Under the pieces are notes generated by a model, which was not told the origin of the DNA, made no database searches, and worked only from the letters and a program-made list of their open reading frames with translations. Positions 36,094 to 44,568 of a stretch of 60,242 nucleotides of DNA are shown here, one piece after another. The stretch is from positions 1-60,242 of the IMG/VR virus record IMGVR_UViG_3300025127_000033, one strand, 5' to 3'. The stretch's first letter is position 1. The number at the start of each line of letters is the position of its first letter. This stretch comes from a virus. The position numbers and the translations under genes were made by a program.

Positions 36094-37322
36094 AAAAAAT
36101 CCTTTTTAAAGTGTGATAATGTGTAGTCCTTCTTGCCACTAACCGTCTTGTAAATCTTTGTCTCTATGCCCTTCTCAGCAAAGACCCAATAGATATCATT
36201 CTTGAGTCTGTCTTTTGTGGTCATCCTATCCCTAGATTGCCAGTACGATGTCGCACTGAAGTCTATGTTGTAATATACTAAAGCATCCGCCTCTCGCAGG
36301 CTTATGCCCTCCCTACCACTTACAATCTGTAAGGCGATGTTCTTATCGCTTCCATTGAAGTCGTCAAGTTCAGTGCATAGGCTGTCTCCAAATATTTCTT
36401 TCAAGGCATTCAGCTCTTCCTTGAATTTGTAGAAGATACCTATCTTCTTATCCTTGAACCTTTCTTTGATAAACTCAGCCTTATTGTAGTCCAGGACCAT
36501 ACTATTGCCGCTTTCAAACTTAACAGTTCCGCTGCACATCTGATGAATCTTGCTCATTAACTTGACAGCAGTATCTGCAAGAATAACCTCTTCTGATCCC
36601 TCAATGACCAGATCACGCTTTAGTCTGTGCATTAGGTCATATGTACTGTCGCACATCTTAACCCTTAGAACATTCTCTTGGGTATCAACCTCGAAACCAG
36701 CGTCTTTCTGAGAAAACGATATCATATACGGCTTCATAAGTTCCATAGTACCCTTGGTTGCTCCACTGTAGTCCTTAACTCTGTGATGCCCTAGGTTTCG
36801 CTCCTTGATTATAACATACCTATCCGCAAACCTGTAGAAGTTCTTGAACTCTGAAAATGGGTTGCCGGGTATACCATAAACCTGATGAAACATCTGTGAA
36901 TAGGATTCGGGGGTTGGCGTACCTGATAACAGGATTACCTTCGCCCTCGTCTTTTTGATGAGTGTGAACACACCCTTCGCCCTCTTGGATGGTTTAGGGA
37001 ATGCCCCAAGCCCGTGAGCCTCATCCAAAACCACAACATCCCATTTGGTTTGAGGTGCTTTGTGCATCGACTCGTAGTTAATAACTGTGATGTCGTAACC
37101 GGGTGCATACATATTGTAGTCACCTTGTATTGAGCTGATTGCTTTCTTCTTGGTCAAGAACAGAACGCTCTTTGCCCCAAGCTCCTTGCATATGCCTAAA
37201 CTAGTAAGTGTCTTCCCCGTCCTGACCTCCATCGCCAAATACACAAAGCCGTATTGATTTATCTTCTCTACAGCACTATGTATTATCTCTTCTTGGTAGT
37301 GCCTAAAACGGAACATCGTCAT
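36090..37322 (-). CDS. SF2 helicase (SNF2/DEAH-like)
   Basis: About 410 residues. Motif Q-like start (FRFRHYQEEII), Walker A (EVRTGKTLTS), DEAH Walker B (VVLDEAHGLG), motif III (LLSGTPTPES) and motif VI region (SYWQSRDRMTT) are all present. ATP-driven DNA or RNA unwinding or remodelling during replication or recombination is likely. The frame extends to ATG 37337; I chose 37322 (MTMFRFRHYQ) to limit overlap with the primase gene. It lies between the primase and a methyltransferase. Confidence 0.9.
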   Translation of the reverse strand: MTMFRFRHYQEEIIHSAVEKINQYGFVYLAMEVRTGKTLTSLGICKELGAKSVLFLTKKKAISSIQGDYNMYAPGYDITVINYESMHKAPQTKWDVVVLDEAHGLGAFPKPSKRAKGVFTLIKKTRAKVILLSGTPTPESYSQMFHQVYGIPGNPFSEFKNFYRFADRYVIIKERNLGHHRVKDYSGATKGTMELMKPYMISFSQKDAGFEVDTQENVLRVKMCDSTYDLMHRLKRDLVIEGSEEVILADTAVKLMSKIHQMCSGTVKFESGNSMVLDYNKAEFIKERFKDKKIGIFYKFKEELNALKEIFGDSLCTELDDFNGSDKNIALQIVSGREGISLREADALVYYNIDFSATSYWQSRDRMTTKDRLKNDIYWVFAEKGIETKIYKTVSGKKDYTLSHFKKDFL

Positions 37323-39699
37323 TCTTTTCATTTCCAAACAAAATCCACTTACCCTCCATGTCCTTGCCTTCCTCTACATTGGAATACTTGAACGTTCCAT
37401 ATGCCCTGAGCCACCGATGGAACTTTATCCTGGACACAGACATCTTGGCCTTAGGTGCGAAGTCGGGATAGTCATCAGTAAACCTCATGTACAACTCATT
37501 AGCACGCAGCCTAATGTTAGGCCTTATTAGGTCTGATGGCTTTGCCCCGTCTATCAAGCCACACCATTCAATGAACTCGTGGCAGGTCTCAGCACTGAGC
37601 TTACGTATGGCAAGGTTAACGAACTCACTCTTGATAAGGCCATCTTTCATATACATCTGTAGGCACGATATCATGTAGTTGTCGAAGTCACACCACTCAT
37701 CATCATCCCAATCCCCGAACATCAGCTTTCCGAACTCATCTAGTGGAGTGAAGTCCTTGCTATAATGCTGATGAAGTTCTAACTCCCACTTACGTCGCTC
37801 AAAGGAATTACCCTTACCCTTGATGGCGTAGTTGGTTGTGATGGCAATCTTGGGCGACCTCTTAAAGGGTATCTTGATGGCATCCTTGTTCTTCTTCTCT
37901 AGAGTTAGCCCCTCAGTAACCACCGAGAACAGCCGCTCAAAGTTAAACGCCTTGCGTACATCATCGAAGCATAGTATCTGAGTGTCCGCTGACACCAATT
38001 GATATGCAAACGAACGCTCGAACGTAAATGACTTACCATCAATAGTGACTAGCTTCTTCATTTGAGATAGGGCATTCATTACGATACCCTTTCCCGTTCC
38101 ACCCTCAGGGTTATCGCTTATCACCTCGTCATTTAATATGACTGCTGGGCAGTACGACATGTTCTTGTATCCATGCATAAGGAAGCCAATGGTAGACTCC
38201 ATAGATAGAATACGATTCTCGTCCTTGCCACATATGTTATGAATGAACGTCTTGTAATCGCATTCCCTAGGCTTGCACATCAGGAAGTTCCTATCAATTA
38301 CGTGGTCTTTCCAAACGTATCCGCCCAGATCCATATAGTCGATAGGTATTATCTCCTTTGGCGTAACCTTTACAGCACAATTACGATAGTACAGGTAGCT
38401 TGAGTCCTTCTCGTCCTCAATGAAGTATACATCGATAGATGATAGCAAGGTCAGGAACTCCTCTCGGAAATACTTAACGCTCTCAGCAAAGTAGTTGTAC
38501 ACCGACAAGTCCTCCAGGTCTAGCACGTAATTCAGAACGAAGTCCTTTATCTCCTTCTCTGAGGTGTGGTCAATCAGGTTGTTGGTCACCTTTACAAAGA
38601 CATAGTTCTTACTACCCTCAGGGTTGTACTTATAGAACCCGTTATCTTCCAGGAACAGTTTAAACGACAGAGGTACGATGCTCACCTTACCCTTATCCGA
38701 TTTAGTCCAGAACATCTGCTCCTCTTGTTCTTGCTCAACCGACTTAAGGATGCCATCAATATCCACCCCTTTCTCCTCTAATGGCTCAAGCTGGCATCGT
38801 ATATCTTTTTTTGATACACCCGACCTCATCTTGTCTCTGACGTACTGCATCTTGTCTTGGTCTTCGTAGTATCGACTACCGAACTTTGCCGTGTGACTAT
38901 ATGCCGAAACAATGGTGGCCATGATTTCCTCCTCATTGAAACCTTCTGCTGCATATTGACGTAAATAAAACTCGGCAAGACTCCTATTTATTCCAAAATC
39001 ATTAAACGCAGCCGCTAATATGTAAACGTTATGATTCCTTTGCCCCTCGACCATTGGGTACTTCTTCTCCCACCACTTCACCAGTATGTCAATGATTTTG
39101 TTTTCATCCGTGATTGGTATCGAGGGCTTGTCCCTGTTCTTCATCAGCTCCGTGTAACTATCTTCCTCGACCTTATCCCAAACGGAACTATTCTCATTGA
39201 TATGGATCAAAGGGTCATAGGACTCGTAGCATACACGACTAACGTTCTTGCACGTCTTATCAAACTTATCGGACTTGAAGTATTTCTCAAGGCTATTGAA
39301 ATAGTTCTTGTGATTGCTTTCATCAGCTGGAACTTTCACCAATACTTTAAGACCCTTGCCCGATGGAGAAAGGAATACTGAGTATACAAACTTGTTTTGC
39401 TTGAACTTCTCCTTATCCTCTAGCAGGTCCTTTTGCCTGTCGTAGCCATCGAAGTCTAAACACATAAGGCCACTATGCTTAATCAAAGCGTTGTCTGCTC
39501 TCTTCTTGAAAGTCCCGGAGAAACATATAGCTGGTAAATCCTGCTTCAATTGATTTCTCCTTGACTTGTCTCGCTCCCCACGAATGTCCTTTATTACATC
39601 CCTGGAAGCCCCCTCCCTGATTCTTTCTAAGATGTGCAGCACATCCCTCTCAAAGGGTTGTGTTGTATCTTTTATGTTCTTAAATATAGAAATTGTCAT
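37303..39699 (-). CDS. AEP-type primase fused to SF3-like helicase
   Basis: 798 residues. The N-terminal ~180 residues match the BT4734/VirE N-terminal primase-like domain (GLMCLDFDGYD with paired Asp, then SPSGKGLKVLVKV). The middle is a linker (to ~300). The C-terminal part is a helicase with Walker A NPEGGTGKG (about residue 530), Walker B ILCFDDVRKAF (about 575) and sensor AITTNYAIKG. It would lay primers and unwind the fork. As no DNA polymerase was found, this protein may define the replisome together with host polymerase. The 64-bp regulatory element lies directly upstream. Confidence 0.87.
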   Translation of the reverse strand: MTISIFKNIKDTTQPFERDVLHILERIREGASRDVIKDIRGERDKSRRNQLKQDLPAICFSGTFKKRADNALIKHSGLMCLDFDGYDRQKDLLEDKEKFKQNKFVYSVFLSPSGKGLKVLVKVPADESNHKNYFNSLEKYFKSDKFDKTCKNVSRVCYESYDPLIHINENSSVWDKVEEDSYTELMKNRDKPSIPITDENKIIDILVKWWEKKYPMVEGQRNHNVYILAAAFNDFGINRSLAEFYLRQYAAEGFNEEEIMATIVSAYSHTAKFGSRYYEDQDKMQYVRDKMRSGVSKKDIRCQLEPLEEKGVDIDGILKSVEQEQEEQMFWTKSDKGKVSIVPLSFKLFLEDNGFYKYNPEGSKNYVFVKVTNNLIDHTSEKEIKDFVLNYVLDLEDLSVYNYFAESVKYFREEFLTLLSSIDVYFIEDEKDSSYLYYRNCAVKVTPKEIIPIDYMDLGGYVWKDHVIDRNFLMCKPRECDYKTFIHNICGKDENRILSMESTIGFLMHGYKNMSYCPAVILNDEVISDNPEGGTGKGIVMNALSQMKKLVTIDGKSFTFERSFAYQLVSADTQILCFDDVRKAFNFERLFSVVTEGLTLEKKNKDAIKIPFKRSPKIAITTNYAIKGKGNSFERRKWELELHQHYSKDFTPLDEFGKLMFGDWDDDEWCDFDNYMISCLQMYMKDGLIKSEFVNLAIRKLSAETCHEFIEWCGLIDGAKPSDLIRPNIRLRANELYMRFTDDYPDFAPKAKMSVSRIKFHRWLRAYGTFKYSNVEEGKDMEGKWILFGNEKNDDVPF

Positions 39700-39702
39700 T
39701 TC

Positions 39703-39766
39703 TTATGATGATTTTATGACGATAAAAGTTATATATATCAAAGGTTATGACGACCTGACGACTTTA
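39703..39766. promoter_or_regulatory. 64-bp shared element, copy 1 (ATGACGA repeats)
   Basis: This stretch aligns without gaps to 52336-52399 with 50 of 64 positions identical. It holds TTATGATGA, TTATGACGA, TTATGACGAC and TGACGACTTTA units, and an inverted GTCGTCAT lies at 39836-39843. It begins 4 nt upstream of the primase ATG on the leftward side, and a leftward TAACTTTT box (39724-39731) lies within it. It is probably an operator/promoter, or a set of binding sites for a phage regulator or origin protein. Confidence 0.75.
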
Positions 39767-39854
39767 CATCCCAAAATATTCGTTGTAAAAACAAATTCAG
39801 ATATAAAAAATATTATTAGTGTTGGTAACCAAAAAGTCGTCATATGGTTGTCCT

Positions 39855-39878
39855 AAAAAAGGGGAGCCGTAGCCCCCC
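39855..39878 (-). terminator. intrinsic terminator (leftward)
   Basis: Read on the minus strand: a 7-bp stem GGGGGGC/GCTCCCC with one G-U pair, a TACG loop, then six T. It lies 24 nt after the stop of the 39902 gene and separates it from the primase operon. Confidence 0.9.
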
Positions 39879-39901
39879 TTGCTTTAGAAAGATGAGCTTT
39901 T

Positions 39902-40132
39902 TTAAAAAGGTTGCTCCTCCTTTACTTTAGGCTCGTAGGTATCTAGTTCCACATAATAACTGCCACCCTTGCTTTGATTGATGTTGAGGTTTACCCAACC
40001 ATTCTTTGTACGGTCTTTAATAAACTGGATAGCATCTTCTGCTTTCAAGCTCATACGTCCGACAACGAAGTCAGGTGCGTTCTCATTACGTTTGAATGAG
40101 AATCCGTTTGCGAAAATTTTCTCTTTTGACAT
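39902..40132 (-). CDS. small beta-rich protein, possible ssDNA-binding
   Basis: 76 residues: GFSFKRNENAPDFVVGRMSL, then VNLNINQSKGGSYYVELDTYEP. The alternating strand pattern and acidic Phe C-terminus (KEEQPF) resemble small single-stranded DNA-binding proteins, whose acidic tails contact replication enzymes. It sits right after the exonuclease gene in a recombination/replication block and has its own terminator. No OB-fold signature was confirmed. Confidence 0.55.
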   Translation of the reverse strand: MSKEKIFANGFSFKRNENAPDFVVGRMSLKAEDAIQFIKDRTKNGWVNLNINQSKGGSYYVELDTYEPKVKEEQPF

Positions 40133-40143
40133 TTTAATTAGAT

Positions 40144-40881
40144 TTAAAGTTCCTCCACAATATAATGATTCTCGATTGATTCGGTGGAGGATTCCCCGAA
40201 AAATCGATTATAAATTTCTGAAGCCTCCTTCACCTTCTGCTCTCCAGATCGCAGAAATTCATCAGAACAATGGAACTGACCCATTGCCAGCGTGTTCTTA
40301 TCGATAACCCAAAACTCCATAGGCACACCAAACAGGTGCTGATATATGTAGGCTTGGCTATCGTAGTTGAACTTGTATGCTGAGTTCCTGAAGCTGCTGA
40401 TGCCCGAAGTAGTCTTTAGATCAATGATCCTGTTGCTACTCAAAATGTCAGCCTTACCCTTCCAAGGTAGACCAAATAGACTACCAACCTCAGGAGTCTC
40501 GAATATGTTGCCATCCTCGTATATGCCCTCGAAAAAGTCGAAGTTACTCTTGATGGCCTTAACCATCTCATCCACCTGGTCTTTCTCATGGCATAGCATA
40601 GCGATATTGCCGTCTCTCGTGGCCTCCTTGTACACCTTAGTAGACCTTGTGGTTGCTTCTACACAAGTAATCGTTTCAGCCTTCTCAGGCTCAAGTATAG
40701 CCCAATGGAAGTAACGTCCCATAATAAGAGCCTTGCTGTCTGACTTACCCTTGCGAAACATCGCTGGGTTGTTCAGTAGTGTAGAGATGTCGGAGTTGGA
40801 CAGCCACTTCTGCCCAAACTCTCCATAGTACATCTCATCATTCTTGAGCTTTGATACTGCACTCATATGACCCCTAGACAT
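40144..40881 (-). CDS. PD-(D/E)xK exonuclease, RecB/YqaJ-like
   Basis: 245 residues. The nuclease core is visible: GRYFHW (His59), GKADILSSNRIIDLKTT with Asp145, Asp154 and Lys156, and QAYIYQ (Gln176, Tyr180), as in RecB-family and lambda-exo-like phage exonucleases. These degrade one strand of double-stranded DNA so that an annealing protein can act, and the annealing protein gene is directly upstream (8-nt overlap). ATG 40866 is a possible later start. Confidence 0.85.
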   Translation of the reverse strand: MSRGHMSAVSKLKNDEMYYGEFGQKWLSNSDISTLLNNPAMFRKGKSDSKALIMGRYFHWAILEPEKAETITCVEATTRSTKVYKEATRDGNIAMLCHEKDQVDEMVKAIKSNFDFFEGIYEDGNIFETPEVGSLFGLPWKGKADILSSNRIIDLKTTSGISSFRNSAYKFNYDSQAYIYQHLFGVPMEFWVIDKNTLAMGQFHCSDEFLRSGEQKVKEASEIYNRFFGESSTESIENHYIVEEL

Positions 40882-41455
40882 TCTTCTTGAGTTCTTTGAT
40901 TACCGCCTGAGACAACTTAGCATACTTGGTTTCAAGATTAGATACCAATTCATCAAACTGAACCTTGCCTTTGTTTGCATTTACATACTGCTCAACCTTT
41001 CCCCAATTGGAATCACCAACCTTTAGCGTTGGCTTCTTGTTGGTCTTCTTAGGTGGATCATCTTGATTATCTCCAGGTAAGTCCTCACCTGTCCACAACT
41101 GCAATCCCAATCCATGCATGGCAATCGCCTTAGCAGTTGATCTTTGGATTGTTTTGTTGACATCGAATGCCGTCATGGTATCTACAGATATAGCCTTGTT
41201 CCGGTAGTCCATCACGGGAAGCATATCAATATGCTCTAGCCCATCAATGGTAATCCCGACCTTGACATATGCCGTATGCCCATCACTGAAGAAGTTCAAC
41301 CCAGTATGCTCATGCTCGTACACTGTACGCTGTGCATCAGGATAATGCTTCTTAATTAATGACCAGGCATCTGCCCATGACACATAATTTAACTGACCCT
41401 TTCTCTTTACCCGGTCCTTAATTGGTATACTACTTAATTTCTGGAAAACGTTCAT
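40874..41455 (-). CDS. single-strand annealing protein, Sak3/DUF1071-like
   Basis: 193 residues. The N-terminal region RKGQLNYVSWADAWSLIKKH and the following TVYEHEHTGLNFFSDGHTAY...VKVGITIDG pattern match the DUF1071 (Sak3) annealing proteins, which coat ssDNA and pair complementary strands. The last ~60 residues are a Lys-rich tail. Paired with the downstream exonuclease it forms a two-component recombination system. Confidence 0.85.
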   Translation of the reverse strand: MNVFQKLSSIPIKDRVKRKGQLNYVSWADAWSLIKKHYPDAQRTVYEHEHTGLNFFSDGHTAYVKVGITIDGLEHIDMLPVMDYRNKAISVDTMTAFDVNKTIQRSTAKAIAMHGLGLQLWTGEDLPGDNQDDPPKKTNKKPTLKVGDSNWGKVEQYVNANKGKVQFDELVSNLETKYAKLSQAVIKELKKNV

Positions 41456-41828
41456 AAAATCTATTTAATTTATTATTAGCAAATAAAGCCCACTTATCAT
41501 CTGACCTTTCCGCCAAATCGTGGTACTTGTTTAAATATAGTTGTTTAACTCCTGCTACCCAACCATTTTTCAATAAAAGTTCAATGGACTCCTCGGTTGC
41601 TGGACGATAGTTTGACCTGCTATGTGAGCCCGTTTCTACTACACTTACCTCGCCATCCTTGTTTTTACTGATCTTGTATCCTGCAAAAATGCAGGCGTTG
41701 TCAAAATGAATACCTTCAGAGGCATCCATTGCTTCTAGGTACAAATCATTAATTACTCTCCCCATATGATATATCTTATCAGTGCAGCAGCATATGTAAT
41801 TAGGCCCAGTATAACCACACCATGGCAA
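41430..41828 (-). CDS. conserved phage protein, unknown
   Basis: 132 residues from the first ATG, but MGRVINDLYLEAMDAS at ATG 41765 is a plausible start; the extra N-terminus has a cluster of cysteines (YICCCTD) and no clear support. The core (GIHFDNACIFAGYKISKNKDG; NGWVAGVKQLYLNKYHDLAE) resembles a small protein family I recall in Bacteroidetes phages. Overlaps the annealing protein by 26 nt. Confidence 0.6.
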   Translation of the reverse strand: MPWCGYTGPNYICCCTDKIYHMGRVINDLYLEAMDASEGIHFDNACIFAGYKISKNKDGEVSVVETGSHSRSNYRPATEESIELLLKNGWVAGVKQLYLNKYHDLAERSDDKWALFANNKLNRFYERFPEIK

Positions 41829-41838
41829 TATACATCTA

Positions 41839-42150
41839 CTAACTGCATTCGTTAACTATTTCGTTTATCATATCATTCAGGTCGTCGCTATTCTTAGCCA
41901 AGACATGAACCTTCTCAATGGCGTACCCGATAGAGTTGTACACTGGAGACATCTTGCCGTCAGTAGCCATAGTTATATATGGTATGATGTAGCTTATGCC
42001 CATCCCCATACGATGACAACTGTAATACAATAGATGCCTTGCATCAACTACGGGCTTTGCCCTAGCTCCTGATAGAATCTTCTTCTCGGGAACTCCTGTA
42101 CGCCTGGACACAACTCCAACGCACCGATCAAACTTCTCTTTATGATTCAT
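41839..42150 (-). CDS. second DnaA domain-IV-like protein
   Basis: 103 residues. VSRRTGVPEKKILSGARAK then PVVDARHLLYYSCHRMGMG has the DnaA domain IV layout (basic helix RK.E...AR.....YL) but the final HTT-like motif is replaced by ISYIIPYITMATDGKMSPVY. It may be a divergent origin-binding or regulatory protein. It lies upstream of the recombination genes, about 7 kb from the first DnaA-like gene. Moderately sure. Confidence 0.6.
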   Translation of the reverse strand: MNHKEKFDRCVGVVSRRTGVPEKKILSGARAKPVVDARHLLYYSCHRMGMGISYIIPYITMATDGKMSPVYNSIGYAIEKVHVLAKNSDDLNDMINEIVNECS

Positions 42151-42333
42151 TTAATTTGATTTGCGCTCAACGTCTTGAGCGTTTACATTAACGTCATCAG
42201 ACTCGTCAGTCTTGAGACGACCAGCATACATGACAGCTGCGTGGTGCAGGTCATCATTGAGTGTCTTTACGAATTGCATATACCTTACGTAGAAATCTAT
42301 CGTTGCATCTACCTGTGCTTTACTCATTTTCAT
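42151..42333 (-). CDS. small protein, unknown
   Basis: 60 residues, helical N-terminus (TIDFYVRYMQFVKTLNDDL), acidic tail. Its start follows a TTAAGTAA stretch and its stop abuts the next start (42150). Part of the leftward array; no known domain. Confidence 0.55.
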   Translation of the reverse strand: MKMSKAQVDATIDFYVRYMQFVKTLNDDLHHAAVMYAGRLKTDESDDVNVNAQDVERKSN

Positions 42334-42543
42334 TTACTTAATTTCAAATTGCCATTTACTCGCCATAAGAATTGCATTGAGCTCATCCTTGACATTACTA
42401 ATATTATCTCGAATCTCTAACCTAGTATCGTTATCCATGACATCCATCAATTGATACATGTCTAGTAGGTTATCCTTTATGATGCCAACGTGTTGCATTA
42501 TGCTTGTCATCCTTTCTTTCTTCTGATGTTTACTTAATTCCAT
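42334..42543 (-). CDS. small helical protein, unknown
   Basis: 69 residues, amphipathic helices (MQHVGIIKDNLLDMYQLM). It lies between the methyltransferase and the 42151 gene with no gap to the latter. No recognised domain. Confidence 0.55.
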   Translation of the reverse strand: MELSKHQKKERMTSIMQHVGIIKDNLLDMYQLMDVMDNDTRLEIRDNISNVKDELNAILMASKWQFEIK

Positions 42544-42561
42544 TTAAATTATTGAGGTTAA

Positions 42562-43431
42562 CTAATCCAATCTTTCGATTGCTTTGAATATGGGATACAC
42601 TACCTGCGGTACTATTGCGTTGCCGTATCCTTTGATTGATTCTTTTCTCCACTTAGGAAAGGTGATACCGTCCAATTCACGGGGAATCCCATCATCTCCG
42701 CACAGAACAGGGGGTTGAGATGGGAAGGAGTCCCAGTGCGTTGATATCCGACCTCTGCCATCTCCTCGCCTAGATTGCTCTTGCCCCTGTCCCTCAGTGC
42801 ATGGCGTTCGTCCTGAACCTTGGGTGTTGGCAACATCATGCTGCTTACTTGGGTAGCTAAATTCGGCATAGTCGTTCCGTTGGGATACTTCTCCATCCGC
42901 TTTTGAAATGTCTCCAAGTTTACTACGTCCTCCCTGGTCGTTGGCGTGAGCAACAAACCATACCCTATCTCTTTTGTGCGGGGCGTTGACGCTTGCAGCT
43001 GGAAGTATAAACGAGATGACTTCGAAGCCTTCATTTTCCAAGTCAGCTTGCACCTCATCGAAAACCAATCCTCCATTCCAACTAAGCAGTCCACGAACGT
43101 TTTCGCCCACGACGTACCTTGGTTTAATTTCTCGTATTGCTCTAAGCATTTCCGGCCAGAGGTGTCTATCGTCGTTTTTACCTTCTCTCTTACCTGCGAC
43201 GGAGTAAGGTTGACAGGGGAATCCCCCTGAGAGGATGTCGATTTGTCCCCTGTGAATAGTAAAGTCTGTTTTTTTAATGTCTCCATATGATACTGATTTA
43301 GGAAAATGATGTTTTAATATTTTGCGTGGGAAATCTTCCCATTCGCAGTGGAATACGTTCTGCCAACCCATCCATTGAGCTGCCAGATCAAACCCACCTA
43401 TACCTGAAAATAAACTACCATGTCTCATCAT
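42562..43431 (-). CDS. DNA cytosine-C5 methyltransferase
   Basis: 289 residues from ATG 43431 (MMRHGSLFSGIGGFDLAA); the open frame extends to 43548 but that segment overlaps the upstream gene and lacks support. All key motifs are present: motif I LFSGIGGFD, catalytic PCQ (FPCQPYS, residues 71-77), ENV (VVGENVRG, 110-112), and the QRR-like KRDRV (153-157). The C-terminal motif GYGNAIVPQV positions the N- and C-terminal lobes. It methylates cytosine in DNA, probably to evade host restriction. A second gene is nested in another frame (42612-43286). Confidence 0.93.
   Translation of the reverse strand: MMRHGSLFSGIGGFDLAAQWMGWQNVFHCEWEDFPRKILKHHFPKSVSYGDIKKTDFTIHRGQIDILSGGFPCQPYSVAGKREGKNDDRHLWPEMLRAIREIKPRYVVGENVRGLLSWNGGLVFDEVQADLENEGFEVISFILPAASVNAPHKRDRVWFVAHANDQGGRSKLGDISKADGEVSQRNDYAEFSYPSKQHDVANTQGSGRTPCTEGQGQEQSRRGDGRGRISTHWDSFPSQPPVLCGDDGIPRELDGITFPKWRKESIKGYGNAIVPQVVYPIFKAIERLD
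42612..43286 (-). CDS. nested overlapping gene in the methyltransferase, different frame
   Basis: A 224-codon frame lies fully inside the C5-methyltransferase gene on the same strand. Its product (METLKKQTLLFTGDKSTSSQ ...) contains RLYFQLQASTPRTKE, LLLTPTTREDV, MLPTPKVQDERHALRD and LNPLFCAEMMGFPVNWT. I recall the last motif (LNP..VE.LMGFP.GWT) and the PTP/T-rich middle from a widespread phage protein often annotated beside or as a cytosine methyltransferase. This suggests a truly dual-coding region, perhaps an associated specificity or accessory protein. It may also be translated from an internal start. Confidence 0.6.
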   Translation of the reverse strand: METLKKQTLLFTGDKSTSSQGDSPVNLTPSQVREKVKTTIDTSGRKCLEQYEKLNQGTSWAKTFVDCLVGMEDWFSMRCKLTWKMKASKSSRLYFQLQASTPRTKEIGYGLLLTPTTREDVVNLETFQKRMEKYPNGTTMPNLATQVSSMMLPTPKVQDERHALRDRGKSNLGEEMAEVGYQRTGTPSHLNPLFCAEMMGFPVNWTVSPFLSGEKNQSKDTATQ

Positions 43432-43798
43432 CCTCCTCGTATTTGTCTTGACAGAAATAACCTTGGTCAGGGCACGTTTGATTGTGCTCTCCAACCCAAG
43501 GCGAATCATACTGCTCGTTAAGTGTCGGTGATATGAATGGATTATCACTAAACGCCAAGTCTATACCAATCTGCCGATCATTGTTCACATCACCCGTCAA
43601 CCCCTCAACGCGATTCATCTCTGCGAGCAACTGATAAAAGTCCTTGCCACCGAACACACCATACCCATCGTACTCATGCTCTGTCCACACGTTCCCCTTC
43701 TGGTCTCGCATATACACTGTCCGTGGCTTGTAGCCCTCAGCGTGTCTGTTGCGGATACTTCTTCCCGTATCCATTGTAATCCAACTAAACATTCCCAT
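43415..43798 (-). CDS. conserved phage protein, unknown
   Basis: 127 residues. The segment MFSWITMDTGRSIRNRHAEG then TVYMRDQKGNVWTEHEYDG, YGVFGGKDFYQLLAEMN recalls a conserved phage family of unknown role. Acidic C-terminus. Its stop overlaps the methyltransferase start by 17 nt. Confidence 0.7.
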   Translation of the reverse strand: MGMFSWITMDTGRSIRNRHAEGYKPRTVYMRDQKGNVWTEHEYDGYGVFGGKDFYQLLAEMNRVEGLTGDVNNDRQIGIDLAFSDNPFISPTLNEQYDSPWVGEHNQTCPDQGYFCQDKYEEDDETW

Positions 43799-43803
43799 AA
43801 ATT

Positions 43804-44118
43804 CTATTTTAAGTTTTCAATTAAATAATCCTTGACGAAATCTTCTAGGTATCCGTCTCTTACCTCATCCCAAAAATCAACCTTCCACACTCTGTCATAC
43901 GAAGAATCAAGGTGTGATGGCCCTAACAACTCACGATGGTCTAACCCCTCGTCGTAGTAGAACTGCTCTATATTTTCCATTGGTATTAACTTCTTTTGCC
44001 ATTTGATAGGCACTGCGGTATCATCGAGCGTGAATACAACCTCCAAGTCCACCAGGTTACCCCTAGCAATCTCTTTGATTTCTTCAATCCAAAAATCTTT
44101 TAAGTGTAGTTTATTCAT
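43804..44118 (-). CDS. unknown protein, Asp/Glu-rich
   Basis: 104 residues, Trp/Asp-rich (KDFWIEEIKEIARGN ... WKVDFWDEVRDGYLEDFVKD). The leader contains a GAGTG/CACTC hairpin and the ATTCACACTCACTA sequence shared with the 48232 gene leader. No recognised domain. The 94-bp gap upstream (44119-44212) holds only that leader and AT-rich sequence. Confidence 0.55.
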   Translation of the reverse strand: MNKLHLKDFWIEEIKEIARGNLVDLEVVFTLDDTAVPIKWQKKLIPMENIEQFYYDEGLDHRELLGPSHLDSSYDRVWKVDFWDEVRDGYLEDFVKDYLIENLK

Positions 44119-44212
44119 AATTTAATTTTAGTGAGTGTGAATGCACTCTTTTTGAAAGTAATTTTAACAATTTTACAAATAATAATTTGCAATAACAAAT
44201 TTTTAACATCTG

Positions 44213-44563
44213 TTAACATTCTGCTTCAAAGGATAGGTAGTCCTCCTTTGGATTGTCATCAAACCACTGCTTGATTTTCATACCCATTCGGTAGTCAGCA
44301 TAATCTTCTAAGTCTCTCCTTTCTGGAGTCTGAGCGAAATGCGATTTCGGCTCGTAGCCTTCTCTCATTATTGCCTCCGCTCTCTCTAAGCATCCGCTCT
44401 TCTCAATAGACTTGAGCTCCTTTACGATGTCATCGTAACATCTCCTAGATACTGAATAACTTATCACATTACTTTCAACTGCACCGAATCGTTCTCCAGC
44501 GTCGCTGCCTTGAACACCGAACATAAACTTACCTTCTATATCTCCTGTATAATATCTTCCCAT
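44213..44563 (-). CDS. conserved unknown protein
   Basis: 116 residues from ATG 44563 (MGRYYTGDIEGKFMFGVQ), chosen because it follows the previous stop closely and matches the start I recall for this phage family; an ATG at 44608 would overlap the upstream gene. It contains AGERFGAVESN and a helical LERAEAIMREGYEPK. Function unknown. Confidence 0.65.
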   Translation of the reverse strand: MGRYYTGDIEGKFMFGVQGSDAGERFGAVESNVISYSVSRRCYDDIVKELKSIEKSGCLERAEAIMREGYEPKSHFAQTPERRDLEDYADYRMGMKIKQWFDDNPKEDYLSFEAEC

Positions 44564-44568
44564 AATTT

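Noticed and set aside
42946-43230. Plus-strand frames opposite the methyltransferase
   Set aside because: Antisense to two overlapping frames in a leftward operon, no promoter and no recognisable motif.
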